Positions 26,869-35,410 are shown, numbered from the stretch's first letter. The stretch: 64,000 nt of DNA from Streptomyces sp. Ag109_O5-1 (GCF_003814875.1 NZ_RKQF01000001.1:9920001-9984000), one strand, 5' to 3'. Numbers and translations: made by a program. Notes: a model not told the origin generated them from the sequence alone.

Positions 26869-27462
26869 GTGGCGCGCTACGCCAAAGAGCACAAGCAGGT
26901 GACGCGGCAGCGGATCATCGAGCGGGCCGGCCACCGGTTCAAGCAGGACGGCATCGACGGCTCCGGCATCTCCACGCTGATGTCCGACGCCGGACTCACC
27001 AACGGAGCCTTCTACGCCCACTTCGAGTCCAAGGACGACCTCGTCGCCAATGTCGTCGCCGAGCAGTTGCGCGCGCAGGTCAAGCAGTACGACACGCTCC
27101 GGCCCGGCCGTGAGGGAGTTGAGGATTTCATCCGCGGGTATCTGTCGCCCGAGCACCGGGACAACCCCGGTGACGGTTGCCCGTCCGCGGCCCTGCTCGA
27201 CGAGATCGGCCGCTGCGGTGACGCGACCAAGGACGTCTACACCGACGGCGCCAGGGCCATCCTGGACGAGCTCGCCGCCCGCCTGGCACCCGAGGATCCG
27301 CAATCCGCCCGCGGTCAGGCCATCGGGCTCTACACCATGGCGGTGGGAACGTTGCAGCTGTCCCGGGCGCTCTCCGACCGGAAGTTCTCCGACGAGGTCC
27401 TCGAGCAGGGAATCGAGAACGCCCTCACCTTCGCGCAACAGCGGTCGGTACCGGCTGGCTGA
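26869..27462 (+). CDS. TetR-family transcriptional regulator
   Basis: The GTG start at 26869 is preceded by GAGGGAG; 197 residues. The helix-turn-helix is GSGISTLMSDAGLTNGAFYAHFESKDDLV. The middle HRDNPGDGCPSAALLDEIGR motif defines the TetR group to which 31640 also belongs; the two are close paralogues (EHKQxTRQRIIExAGxRFKxDGIDGSGI). It probably controls the convergent hydrolase 27817 or its own promoter through ATTACG-type sites. Confidence 0.93.
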   Translation: MARYAKEHKQVTRQRIIERAGHRFKQDGIDGSGISTLMSDAGLTNGAFYAHFESKDDLVANVVAEQLRAQVKQYDTLRPGREGVEDFIRGYLSPEHRDNPGDGCPSAALLDEIGRCGDATKDVYTDGARAILDELAARLAPEDPQSARGQAIGLYTMAVGTLQLSRALSDRKFSDEVLEQGIENALTFAQQRSVPAG

Positions 27463-27742
27463 CCACCTGGCAAGGGCCGGGACGCCGGTGCCGCGCACCC
27501 GCGATTTCGGCCGTCAGCGTGAGCGGGCGGTCGCCGGGACAACTGCGATCTCGGAAGCGACACCGATGCGGCGATCCTCCGCTCGTACGGCGCATGACGC
27601 TCCACTCATTCGATACGCCGTAGCGGACCGGCGCAGACGGGATATCGACCACGCCGGTCTCCGCATCGCCGTCCGCACAAAAACCGTCTCGGCGCCGTAT
27701 GACTGAGAAGCGAGCAGCTTCGGTTACGTCGAACAGGTGCCG

Positions 27743-27775
27743 AGAGCCGTGACGCCCGCCGGGCGTCACGGCTCT
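27743..27775. terminator. Bidirectional terminator hairpin
   Basis: A perfect 15-bp stem (AGAGCCGTGACGCCC with its complement) closes a GCC loop. It lies between convergent tetR 26869 and hydrolase 27817 and would stop transcripts from both sides. Confidence 0.8.
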
Positions 27776-27816
27776 GAGTCGGCGTCCTCGGCCCGTACGC
27801 AGACCGCACCGCGGCC

Positions 27817-28689
27817 CTACGGCCGGCCGAAGAACTCGAGCGCCGTCGGCACGAACTGCTCGTGGTACTGGAAGATGCCGCCGTGGCCGCCGTCGGGGTA
27901 GATCACCAGCTCGGCGTTGGGCAGTCGCCGGGCCAGGTCGTGCGAGTTCGACGTCGGAACCATGCGGTCGTCGTCGCCGTTGGCGACGAGCACGGGCTGC
28001 TGGATGCGGGAGAGATCCTGCGGCTGTGCCAGTCCCCAGCGGTGGATGGCCTTGAGCTGGGAGAAGTAGGAGGTGGGGCGGATCGCCTTGTCCCGGTCCT
28101 TGGTGCGCTCCTTCAGGCGGGCCAGGAACTCCTTGCCGGCCCGAATCCCGTTCGGGGTGCGGGTGAAGAAGAGGAACTGCTTCACGTCCTGAAGGGTGAG
28201 CAGTGCCCGCAGGGTGTCGTAGTGGGAGATCCGGGTGACGTTCTTGATGCCCTCGCCCCCGGCCGGACCGGTGCCCGCGAGGATCAGCCTGCGGATGAGC
28301 TGCGGATCGGTCTGGGCGATCACCTGGGCGATCATGGCGCCCATCGAGAAGCTGAGGACGTCCACCTGCTCGAACCCCAGCGCCCGGATGAAGGTGACGG
28401 CGTCCTTGGCCATCTCCTCGATGGTCTTCGGCGTCTTGCCGCTGGACGCGCCCACGCCCCTGTTGTCGAACGTGATCACCCGGTGCTTGGCGGCGATGCC
28501 GTCGACGACCCGCGGGTCCCAGTTGTCCAGGACCGCGGCGAGGTGGGTGATGAAGATGACCGGCATGCCGGTCCGGGGGCCGAGGTCGCGGTAGGCGAAG
28601 GTCACTCCGTCGGCGGTGACGGTGCGGGTCTGCGCGTTCTTGTACGACGTCACCACGTCGCCGTCGTTTCGTGTTTCGCGTGCGTTCAC
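27817..28689 (-). CDS. Alpha/beta hydrolase
   Basis: The GTG at 28689, with AAGGG nine bases before it, gives 290 residues. The elbow reads SFSMGAM, so the first glycine of GxSxG is a serine. The acid is in NGDDDRMVP and the histidine in PDGGHGGIF. It is a paralogue of 25672 and 30273. An AAGTA-N6-TACTT site lies 180 bp upstream. Substitution at the elbow may alter activity but also occurs in functional hydrolases and haloperoxidase-like enzymes. Confidence 0.9.
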   Translation of the reverse strand: MNARETRNDGDVVTSYKNAQTRTVTADGVTFAYRDLGPRTGMPVIFITHLAAVLDNWDPRVVDGIAAKHRVITFDNRGVGASSGKTPKTIEEMAKDAVTFIRALGFEQVDVLSFSMGAMIAQVIAQTDPQLIRRLILAGTGPAGGEGIKNVTRISHYDTLRALLTLQDVKQFLFFTRTPNGIRAGKEFLARLKERTKDRDKAIRPTSYFSQLKAIHRWGLAQPQDLSRIQQPVLVANGDDDRMVPTSNSHDLARRLPNAELVIYPDGGHGGIFQYHEQFVPTALEFFGRP

Positions 28690-28868
28690 GGTCGTGCCCT
28701 TCGATGTGTGGGTTACCGCCGCTGTGCGCCAATTTCTGCTTCCTCGCGAGTGAGCGCAGAGCGGTTCCCGGTCTCCCGGCTGCGACTGCAGTCCGGAGTC
28801 GACGGTCAGAGGAGGCCCAGGAGGTGGGAAACCCCTTGGATCAGGCCTGAACAACCCGCCGACTATTG

Positions 28869-28884
28869 AAGTATGACCGTACTT
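28869..28884. promoter_or_regulatory. Operator-like inverted repeat AAGTA-N6-TACTT
   Basis: Perfect 5-bp arms flank TGACCG, so the core (GTATGACCGTAC) matches the ATTATGACCGTAA site at 22415. It lies upstream of hydrolase 27817 and is probably bound by one of the paralogous TetR proteins. Confidence 0.55.
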
Positions 28885-28985
28885 TAATCGGGGTGCAAGT
28901 GGTGGAGTCGAACTGGATGCACAGCTGTGGAATCCCGAGTTCCGCCAAGCGTCATGGCGCATAGCACAACGCGCCACCAGGGCAG

Positions 28986-29526
28986 GAGCGGCTCACCTAC
29001 GCCGACGGCCACGAGACGCTGATCGTGACCGATGAGTCGTGGACGTCCGGCCCCGGAGCGGTGACAACGACGGTCAGGACATCGATGCCGGCGTGACGAC
29101 GACACCTGGCTGCGCCCCGGAATCCAGGACGAGGGCTGAGCCGGAGCCTGCACCGGCTCGACAACGCCCGCCTCAGCCCCGATCCCGCGCCGCCGGTACG
29201 GCGCATGCCCACGTGCACCTGCGGCGGATCTGACGCGGCGCTTCCGGGCCCCCCTTCTCCTCGACTTCGGACAGAACACCGTGGGCCGGCTCAAGCTCCG
29301 TGCGCGCGGAGTGGCCGGGACGGCATCACGGCGCGGCCCCCGGGGTCCTTGAGGACAGTGAGGGGTTCTTGAGCGCAGCGAGCTGTGCGTACGGCCGCTG
29401 CGTTCGGCCCTGGCGACCAACCACTTCACCGTGAGCGGCTGCGAAGACGCCTTCGAACCGGCCATGGCCTTCCACGGGTTCCGCTGCGCCCAGCTCACGG
29501 GCGGGCCCAAAAGGCATCCCGGCCGG
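28986..29526 (+). pseudogene. Alpha-L-rhamnosidase (GH78-type) remnant
   Basis: Frames in order read ERLTYADGHETLIVTDESWT, then PLLLDFGQNTVGRLKLRARG-like text, then LATNHFTVSGCEDAFEPAMA and FHGFRCAQLTG. These are the beta-sandwich blocks that precede the catalytic barrel of bacterial rhamnosidases. Stops and frameshifts interrupt it, and the catalytic domain is missing. Confidence 0.6.
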
Positions 29527-29628
29527 TGACGTGGTGGGCGTCGTCGTCATCGACGTCCGCCCCGACCTCGAACTGTCGTGATGTTCACTCCTGCTCCTGC
29601 GCAACACCGTCGTGGTGCGCAGATCGGC

Positions 29629-30140
29629 CGGCTGATCCCCGATCCGGTCGATCCCGCCCGCCAAGGTCGGCGAGGCCGAACTGCCTGAGGCGGTGGCGGT
29701 CGCGTCCCAGGCGGACTACGTCGTCGCGGTCGTCCGCGACACCGTCGGTCTGACCGGGGAAAGGCCGCTCCACGGCGACGCTGGAGCTCATGGTGAGTCA
29801 GATCGCGCTCCTCGACGCCCTCCAGAAGCTCTCGACCGGCCCCTCGTCGTCGTTCTGATCCAGGGCAATCCCTCGACGCTGCCCGCCTCGGAACTCGGCG
29901 CGGACGCCATCATCCAGGCCTTCAACCCGGGATGCGGGGCGGTCGGGCGATCGCCGAGTTCATGCTCGGGTGCATCGAGCCGAGTGGGCGGCTGCCGCTC
30001 GGCGTTCCCCGCCCTGCCGGACAGCTGCCGGTCTACTGCGGCCAGGTCCGGGGGCATCACAGCCGCTTCGGCGAGGGCCTCAGCTACACGACGGTGAACC
30101 ACTCGGAACCGGCAATCCAGAATTGTCACGTCGCTGGTAC
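29629..30140 (+). pseudogene. Beta-glucosidase (GH3) C-terminal remnant
   Basis: Blocks in three frames read AVAVASQADYVVAVVRDTVGLTGE, PLVVVLIQGNPSTLPASELGADA and GRAIAEFMLGCIEPSGRLPL, then FGEGLSYTTV. Together they form the C-terminal sandwich of GH3 glycosidases. The catalytic nucleophile domain is gone and at least two frameshifts are present. With the GH78 remnant this marks a lost plant-glycoside locus. Confidence 0.75.
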
Positions 30141-30180
30141 GCACCGACTGCCCAGCCTCGATGGCGACGCCGGTCAACCA

Positions 30181-30224
30181 TCGTGCAAGCGCCGCCTCAC
30201 GGCTGTGAGGCGGCGCTTGCACGA
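30181..30224. terminator. Long perfect hairpin, terminator of hydrolase 30273
   Basis: A 20-bp perfect stem with a 4-base loop (GGCT) lies 49 bp past the stop of the leftward hydrolase. It is exceptionally long for a Streptomyces terminator and can act in both directions. Confidence 0.8.
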
Positions 30225-30272
30225 CTGCCGGCCAGCCGCCGGGGTTCGGGATCGGCGGTGCGGTCGGCGTGC

Positions 30273-31124
30273 TCAGGCGGCGAGGAAGTCGGTCACCTGC
30301 TTGGTGAAGGCCTTGGCGTGCTGGAAGAGGAAGGCGTGGCCGGCGTCGCCGTAGAGGAGGAGGGTGGCGTCGGCCAGGTGCTGGACGGCGACGTAGGACG
30401 CGTGGGCGGGGACCATCACGTCGTGCAGACCGTTGGCGTACAGGACGGGGTGCTCGATGGACTCCAGTTCGGCCCGTACCTCGTCGAAGGGGGCCGCCAG
30501 CAGCTGGCCGATCGCGGCGAGCATGCCCTGCGCCGTCGCCTCGGTGACCGCGGGGCCGCCGGCGGCGAGCCGGGTCGCGACGTGGGCGAAGTGCCTGTGA
30601 CCTGAGGCGCGGGCCGCGTCCGTCTCCGGGTAGAACAGGTACAGCATGTCCTCCTGGTCGGCGTCGGGCTTGGCCATGATGCCCAGGACCTTTTCGCTCG
30701 CCTCCGGCGCACCGGGCACCCAGCCGGTCGGGCCGCTGCCTGCCACGATGATCTTGCGCACCAGCTCCGGGCGTCGCGCGGCCAGGCGCTGGGCCACGAA
30801 GCCGCCCAGTGACCAGCCGAGCAGGTCGGCCTGCGTGAGGCCGAGTGCCTCGATGAACTCGGCGGCGCCCTCTGCGAATCCGTCGAGGGAGTCGCGCGGC
30901 TCTCCGGTGGTGTAGCCGACGCCGACGTTGTCGAAGACGATCACGTCGTGGTCGGCGGCCAGGTAGTCCAGGAACTCCGGGTCCCACCAGTCGATGGTCG
31001 CGCGGAAACGCTGCAGCAGGACCAGCGGTACGCCGCCCTGCGGTCCCATGCGCCGGTAGGTGAAGGTCGCGGAGGGCCCCTCCATGGTGAGGTTCTCGGC
31101 CGTGTCGGCCAGATATGTGCTCAT
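30273..31124 (-). CDS. Alpha/beta hydrolase
   Basis: The product is 283 residues; AGAAGGA precedes the ATG. GWSLGG is the nucleophile elbow, NGLHDVMVP holds the acid, and GDAGHAFLF holds the histidine. QRFRATIDWWDPEFLD corresponds to the oxyanion region. It is divergent from tetR 31640, with ATTATG/ATTACG sites in the 515 bp between. The arrangement repeats the TetR/hydrolase theme at 25 kb. Confidence 0.93.
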   Translation of the reverse strand: MSTYLADTAENLTMEGPSATFTYRRMGPQGGVPLVLLQRFRATIDWWDPEFLDYLAADHDVIVFDNVGVGYTTGEPRDSLDGFAEGAAEFIEALGLTQADLLGWSLGGFVAQRLAARRPELVRKIIVAGSGPTGWVPGAPEASEKVLGIMAKPDADQEDMLYLFYPETDAARASGHRHFAHVATRLAAGGPAVTEATAQGMLAAIGQLLAAPFDEVRAELESIEHPVLYANGLHDVMVPAHASYVAVQHLADATLLLYGDAGHAFLFQHAKAFTKQVTDFLAA

Positions 31125-31639
31125 GACGTCCTTCTCTTGTTGGCGGGTGCCCGTCGGTTCTGGCGGGTCTGCTCACGCAGCACACGGGGAGGCGTGCTGG
31201 GCCTGTGGGGCCGCTGCCGTTGGCCGGCGCTCGAAGAGGCGAGCCGGAGTTGTGGATCAGGCCGACGATCCGATCCGCTCGGATCGCTCGACACCCTCTC
31301 GACCCCTGGGGTCACCCAGGTGGCTTCCGGCGCGCTCCGATCGCCTCGGAATCCACCGTGCCGAGCCGCGAGGCGATTGAATTATGCTCATAATATTAAG
31401 CAGGGATGCTTCTGGCGCACAAGGGGGTCCCTGCGGTGAGCGGGGCTCGCGGTCGGCTGTGGAGCCGAATGCGGACCGGCAGTGCAAGCGGTTCAGCGCG
31501 ACAGGGGCTGAGGGGCTGTGGCCCCGCCCCGGCTGCGAGGGTGCTGGAATCCGGGGCTATTAAATTACGTTCACAATACAATACCTTGGGGGAGCCGATG
31601 GAGGGCGAGCTGCCCGCCCGGTACGTAGAGGAGTGTGTG
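31125..31639. other. Long divergent promoter region
   Basis: This is a 515-bp region between hydrolase 30273 and tetR 31640. It holds ATTATG-CT-CATAAT at 31381-31394 and a weaker ATTACGTTCACAAT at 31564-31577, 62 bp before the tetR start. No small gene is apparent. Confidence 0.55.
31381..31394. promoter_or_regulatory. Operator-like palindrome ATTATG-N2-CATAAT
   Basis: Perfect 6-bp arms flank CT. It is the same pattern as ATTACGTACGTAAT at 26596, with the G:C pair of the half-site transitioned. It lies between the divergent hydrolase 30273 and tetR 31640. Confidence 0.6.
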
Positions 31640-32245
31640 GTGCGATACGGGAGAGAGCACAAGCAGGCCACCCGGCAGAGGATCATCGAGACGGCGGGCC
31701 GTCGCTTCAAGGAGGACGGCATCGACGGCTCGGGCATCGCGGCGCTCATGAGGGACGCCGGGCTGACCAACGGCGCCTTCTACACCCACTTCACGTCCAA
31801 GGACGAACTGGTGGCCACCACGATCGCCGACCAGCTGCAGGCCCAGAACGCGACTATCGTCGCGCACGCGGAACCGGGCCGCGCCGGCCTCGAACAGATC
31901 GTGCGCTGGTACCTGTCCCCCTGGCACCGTGACAGCCGTGACGTCGGCTGCCCCTCCGCCGCCCTGCTCGACGAGATAGGGCGCTGCACACACCCGACCA
32001 AGCAGGCCTACACCGACGGCGTACTGGTGGTCGCCGACGGCATCGCCACCCGCCTGGCGCCCGACGACCCGCTCTCGGTCCGCCCCATGGCACTGAGCTC
32101 GTACGCCATGATGGCCGGCACACTCCAGCTCTCACGGGCCCTCGCCGACCCGCAGCTCGCTGATCAAGTCCTCGAACAGGGCATCCACAACGCCCTCGCC
32201 CTCCTGGGCATCGAGCACGGAGAGGACACCAGGACGGCGCACTGA
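31640..32245 (+). CDS. TetR-family transcriptional regulator
   Basis: The GTG at 31640 has GAGGAG six bases upstream and aligns with the GTG start of the paralogue at 26869; an ATG at 31598 would add 14 residues. It encodes 201 residues with GSGIAALMRDAGLTNGAFYTHFTSKDELV as helix-turn-helix and the GCPSAALLDEIGRC motif. It probably controls the divergent hydrolase 30273 through ATTATG-type sites. Confidence 0.92.
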   Translation: MRYGREHKQATRQRIIETAGRRFKEDGIDGSGIAALMRDAGLTNGAFYTHFTSKDELVATTIADQLQAQNATIVAHAEPGRAGLEQIVRWYLSPWHRDSRDVGCPSAALLDEIGRCTHPTKQAYTDGVLVVADGIATRLAPDDPLSVRPMALSSYAMMAGTLQLSRALADPQLADQVLEQGIHNALALLGIEHGEDTRTAH

Positions 32246-32382
32246 CCGGCGTGCAAGGGGACACCGCGGAGCGGGCGCCGCGCCTAGGCACCGCGCCAAC
32301 ACCTCACCTGCGGCGCGACATCCGTACGGGAAGAGGTGCCCACTCGACACACGGAGCCTGCACGCGGCCTTGTCCACCCCCT

Positions 32383-33013
32383 ACGTACGGGCGCGACGTC
32401 GCGGGCCTCGCCTGCCGCGTCGGACCCGCGGTGCACGGGTTCAAGGCGGGCGATGAGGTCTACACCCGACCTCGCGACGCAGCGCCACTCTGCTCGTGGC
32501 GGGCACACCAACCCTGAACTCGCTTCCGACCGATCGCCTGCCGGTGACGCTTCACAAATGGCCGTCAGAGCAAAGGCATGAGAACGGCGTCGACGATCGC
32601 CACGTGGTCGCAACCCCGGAATCGGTGGTCCGCGCGCCCAAGGGGGCCGACCTGACGGCGGCGTCGACCCTCCTGATGAACGCGCTCACCGCGCGGATGG
32701 CGGCGCTGGACGCCCTTGAACTGCCCCCGGAGCGACGGTCGCGGTGACCGGCGCAGCCGGCGCCGTCGGCGGTTACGCGGTGCAGCCGGCCAAGGCCGCC
32801 GGGTTGACAGTGATCGCCGACGCGGCGGACAAGGACCGCGACCTCGTCACCGGCCTGGGTCCCGATCACGTGCTCCCCCGCGGGGACCAATTCGCCGAAC
32901 GAGTCCGTGAACTGCGCTCCGCCGGCGCGGGCGGGATCATCGGCGCCGGGCTGATGAACGCGGCGGTGGCCGCAGGGGTGCGCGACGGCGGAACCATCGT
33001 GACCCTTCAGGGG
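32383..33013 (+). pseudogene. Zinc-type/quinone oxidoreductase, 5' part, interrupted
   Basis: Blocks read GRDVAGLACRVGPAVHGFKAGDEVYTRPRD, as in the intact enzyme at 14942. They are followed by APKGADLTAASTLLMNALTA and, after a one-base shift near 32733, ATVAVTGAAGAVGGYAVQPA and GGTIVTLQG. At 33013 the gene is cut by the TnpB element and resumes at 34841. The frameshift and possible earlier deletion show decay besides the insertion. Confidence 0.8.
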
Positions 33014-33064
33014 TTGTGAACAGGTGGTGGTCGACGGTGTTTGAGTGTGTTCTGGCATGCATGA

Positions 33065-34834
33065 GTGAGCCTTCGGGAGGTTGCAGGCACGCCTGTTCCG
33101 GGTGGGGAACGAGAGTTCCTGCATCGAATGGGTGACCTTCTGTGGTGGTGGTCGTTGGGTGGGGTGACGGATTTCTGCGACACGGGCCCGGGGGGTGTGA
33201 AAAGGGTGGGTGGGCTGCGGGAGGTGGCGGCGCCGTTCGTGGTGCCCGGCCCCTCGGGTGTCACGGTCCGTACCCGGCTCAAGGGCCTGACCGTGGTGGA
33301 CGAGACGGTGCTGTACCTGGTCGGCGATCTTCTTGGTTCGCTGGCGTCCCGTGATCTGAGGGCGCGGTGTTCGGCCGGGCTGGAGCACGACAGCGGGCAG
33401 TGGGCCGAGCGCAAGCGTGTCCTGACCGCAGAGTCCTCCTCGCGCTGGGCGGGGTCGGTCACGAAGGCCATCCACGACCAGTGGGCGCTCGCCCGGCGCG
33501 GCCAACTCGCGCACGTCCACAGCCTCCAGGCGGGCGTGCGTACGATCAGGCACCGGCTGTCCCTGCCCGTCGGTGAGAAGGGCTCCAGACATGCGCCGGG
33601 CGGCTATCGCAGCAGGAAGGAGTGGTTCGCCAAGTCCCGCCGCCTGCGCGTCCTCGAAGACCGGCTGAGGGCGGCGCGGGCCGACTGGCAGGCCGGGGCC
33701 GTGCGTGTGGTGCGCGGCGGCAAGCGGCTGCTGAACACCCGACACCACCTGGAGGCCGCCCACCTCACCCACGAGCAGTGGCGCGCCCGGTGGCAGGCCG
33801 GACGCCGGTTCCTCGAGGCCGACGGCGAGTCCGGCAAACGATTTGGTAACGAGACCATCCGCGTCACGCCCGACGGTGAGGTCTCCCTCAAGCTCCCCGC
33901 ACCACTTGCACACCTGGCGAACGCGCCGCACGGCCGGTACGTCCTCGCCGCGAAGGCCTCGTTCGCGCACCGGGGCGAGCAGTGGGCCGACCGCGTCACC
34001 TCCAACCGGGCCGTCGCCTACCACATCCACGAGGACGCGGACCGTGGCCGCTGGTACCTGACCGCATCCTGGACCATCCCACCGACCAGGACGGTGCCGC
34101 TGGAGACGGCCCGCGCGAACGGCCTGATCGGCGTGGACACCAACGCCGACCACCTCGCCGCCTGGCGCCTCGACCGGCACGGCAACCCCCTCGGCGAACC
34201 ACTCCGCTTCGGCTACGACCTGACCGGCACCGCTTCGCATCGTGACGCGCAGGTCAGGCACGCGCTGATCCGTCTGCTGCACTGGGCCAGGCGCCATGGC
34301 CTCGCGATCGCGGTCGAGGACCTCGACTTCACCGGCGAGACCAGCCGTGAGAAGCACGGGGGCCGTAAACGCTTCCGTAAGCTGATCTCGGGCATGCCCG
34401 TCTCCCGGCTGCGGGCCCGGCTGGTGAGCATGACCGCCGAACTCGGCATCCCCGTCATCGCTGTCGATCCCGCCTACACCAGCCGGTGGGGTGCCCAGCA
34501 CTGGCAGAAACCCCTCACCGGCAAGACTCGCAAGACCACTCGCCACGACGCGGCAGCGGTGGCGATCGGAAGACGCGCCCTGGGGCATCCGATCCGGCGT
34601 CGGACGGCACCGCCCCGCACCCACCAGAGCGATGGGTGCGGGCATCGGACCGTCCAGGCCGAACCGGTGGCCCCAGGACGTGAGGGAAACCGCCCCCGCG
34701 TCCCCGGACCACGGACACGATCCGTCGGCGCCGGACGCGGAGCGAACGCGGTCGACCAGAACGCCCAACACCGTCCGGGGCGTTCGGCTGAGCACGAGTC
34801 CTGGCAACAGGACTCACTCCCGCTCAGTCTCTAG
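33065..34834 (+). CDS. TnpB-like RuvC nuclease (IS605 accessory protein)
   Basis: The reading gives 589 residues from GTG 33065; the conserved part begins near residue 65 (VTVRTRLKGL), so an internal start is likely. The RuvC motifs are D358 (LIGVDTNADH), E418 (IAVEDLDF) and D495 (TRHDAAAVAIG), so the D-E-D triad seems complete. The CxxC zinc finger that canonical TnpB carries before the last motif is missing; AYTSRWGAQHW stands in its place. The basic, repeat-poor tail of about 85 residues coincides with hairpin-rich DNA and probably exists because the RNA must. Canonical TnpB is an RNA-guided nuclease that helps retain the element; function here is inferred. Confidence 0.85.
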   Translation: MSLREVAGTPVPGGEREFLHRMGDLLWWWSLGGVTDFCDTGPGGVKRVGGLREVAAPFVVPGPSGVTVRTRLKGLTVVDETVLYLVGDLLGSLASRDLRARCSAGLEHDSGQWAERKRVLTAESSSRWAGSVTKAIHDQWALARRGQLAHVHSLQAGVRTIRHRLSLPVGEKGSRHAPGGYRSRKEWFAKSRRLRVLEDRLRAARADWQAGAVRVVRGGKRLLNTRHHLEAAHLTHEQWRARWQAGRRFLEADGESGKRFGNETIRVTPDGEVSLKLPAPLAHLANAPHGRYVLAAKASFAHRGEQWADRVTSNRAVAYHIHEDADRGRWYLTASWTIPPTRTVPLETARANGLIGVDTNADHLAAWRLDRHGNPLGEPLRFGYDLTGTASHRDAQVRHALIRLLHWARRHGLAIAVEDLDFTGETSREKHGGRKRFRKLISGMPVSRLRARLVSMTAELGIPVIAVDPAYTSRWGAQHWQKPLTGKTRKTTRHDAAAVAIGRRALGHPIRRRTAPPRTHQSDGCGHRTVQAEPVAPGREGNRPRVPGPRTRSVGAGRGANAVDQNAQHRPGRSAEHESWQQDSLPLSL

Positions 34835-34840
34835 GAACGG
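34696..34840 (+). ncRNA. Candidate omega/re-RNA at the 3' end of tnpB
   Basis: Three hairpins lie within the last 145 nt of the element: CCGCGTCC/GGACGCGG (34696-34703 with 34733-34740) enclosing ACGGA/TCCGT; GAACGCCC/GGGCGTTC (34759-34766 with 34778-34785); and GAGTCCTG-GCAA-CAGGACTC (34796-34815), a perfect stem on a GNRA tetraloop. All are exact pairs inside coding sequence. In known TnpB systems the guide RNA ends at the right border and continues into flanking DNA as guide, which here would begin TTTACCGGGACCACGG. Confidence 0.55.
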
Positions 34841-35056
34841 TTTACCGGGACCACGGACCGTGGTGTGCGCCGGCTCCCCTTGTTCGTGGGGGACCGGCTC
34901 CGGGACACGGCAGCCCTGACGGAACTACGCGACCAGGCCGAGTCCGGCATCCTCACACTCCGCGTCGCGGCCACGTTCCCAGCCGAACAGGCGGCAGAGG
35001 CGCACCGTCTCTTCGAAGTGGGCGGTGTACGGGGGCGCCCCGTACTGCTGTTCTGA
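34841..35056 (+). pseudogene. Zinc-type/quinone oxidoreductase, 3' part after insertion
   Basis: The frame FTGTTDRGVRRLPLFVGDRL continues to AEQAAEAHRLFEVGGVRGRPVLLF-stop. It is the normal C-terminus of an MDR enzyme and completes the gene cut at 33013. Its good preservation suggests that the insertion is fairly recent relative to other decay here. Confidence 0.85.
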
Positions 35057-35149
35057 GCCAGGCCGTGACCGTACGACGCGGCCAGGACTACACCCCGCGC
35101 GTCAGCGCCACCCCAGCGGCACACCGCCAACTCCTCGACCGCTGCCAGC

Positions 35150-35290
35150 CGCACGCGACAACGCCACAGCGATCCCTCGGCCGTCGGACTGATTCGGACT
35201 GATCAGGAACGGCTGACCTCCGGGTACGCCCAGGTCGTCCAGCCGTTGATCCAGATCGCCGAACAGCTCATTGAACTCCCGTATGAATGG
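35150..35290 (-). pseudogene. Possible tyrosine-recombinase N-terminal remnant
   Basis: The frame FIREFNELFGDLDQRLDDLG then VPGGQPFLISP resembles the start of a Streptomyces integrase group (L...l..Lg.p.GqP.llSp). Nothing of the catalytic core follows. Assignment is weak. Confidence 0.35.
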
Positions 35291-35410
35291 GCTCACTTCC
35301 CTCGGCCACGCGAGGTCTCGCCGGGTGAAGTGCACCCGCCACCCTGTGATCGACATGACGCTGGACGACAGCCGCGGACAGCTCAACAGCGCATAGCAGA
35401 AGATGGACGG

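Larger units (their letters stand above)
33014..34840 (+). mobile_element. TnpB-only insertion element (IS605/IS1341-like)
   Basis: Removing 33014-34840 (or an equivalent two-base shift) rejoins the oxidoreductase frame as TIVTLQG-FTGTTDRGVRR, so both ends are defined by the target gene. There is no target duplication and no terminal inverted repeat, as in IS200/IS605 elements. The 1.83-kb element holds a single tnpB-like gene that stops 6 bases before the right end. A TnpA (Y1) transposase is absent, so it would need a helper to move. Confidence 0.85.

Noticed and set aside
32552..34807. Very long open frame antisense to the TnpB gene (751 codons)
   Set aside because: It is a GC-rich shadow with no family features. 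The + strand carries RuvC motifs in order.
33014..34840. CRISPR-Cas12 interpretation of the RuvC protein
   Set aside because: No repeat array, Cas1/Cas2 or Cas12 REC/WED-length protein. Element borders and gene layout are those of TnpB.
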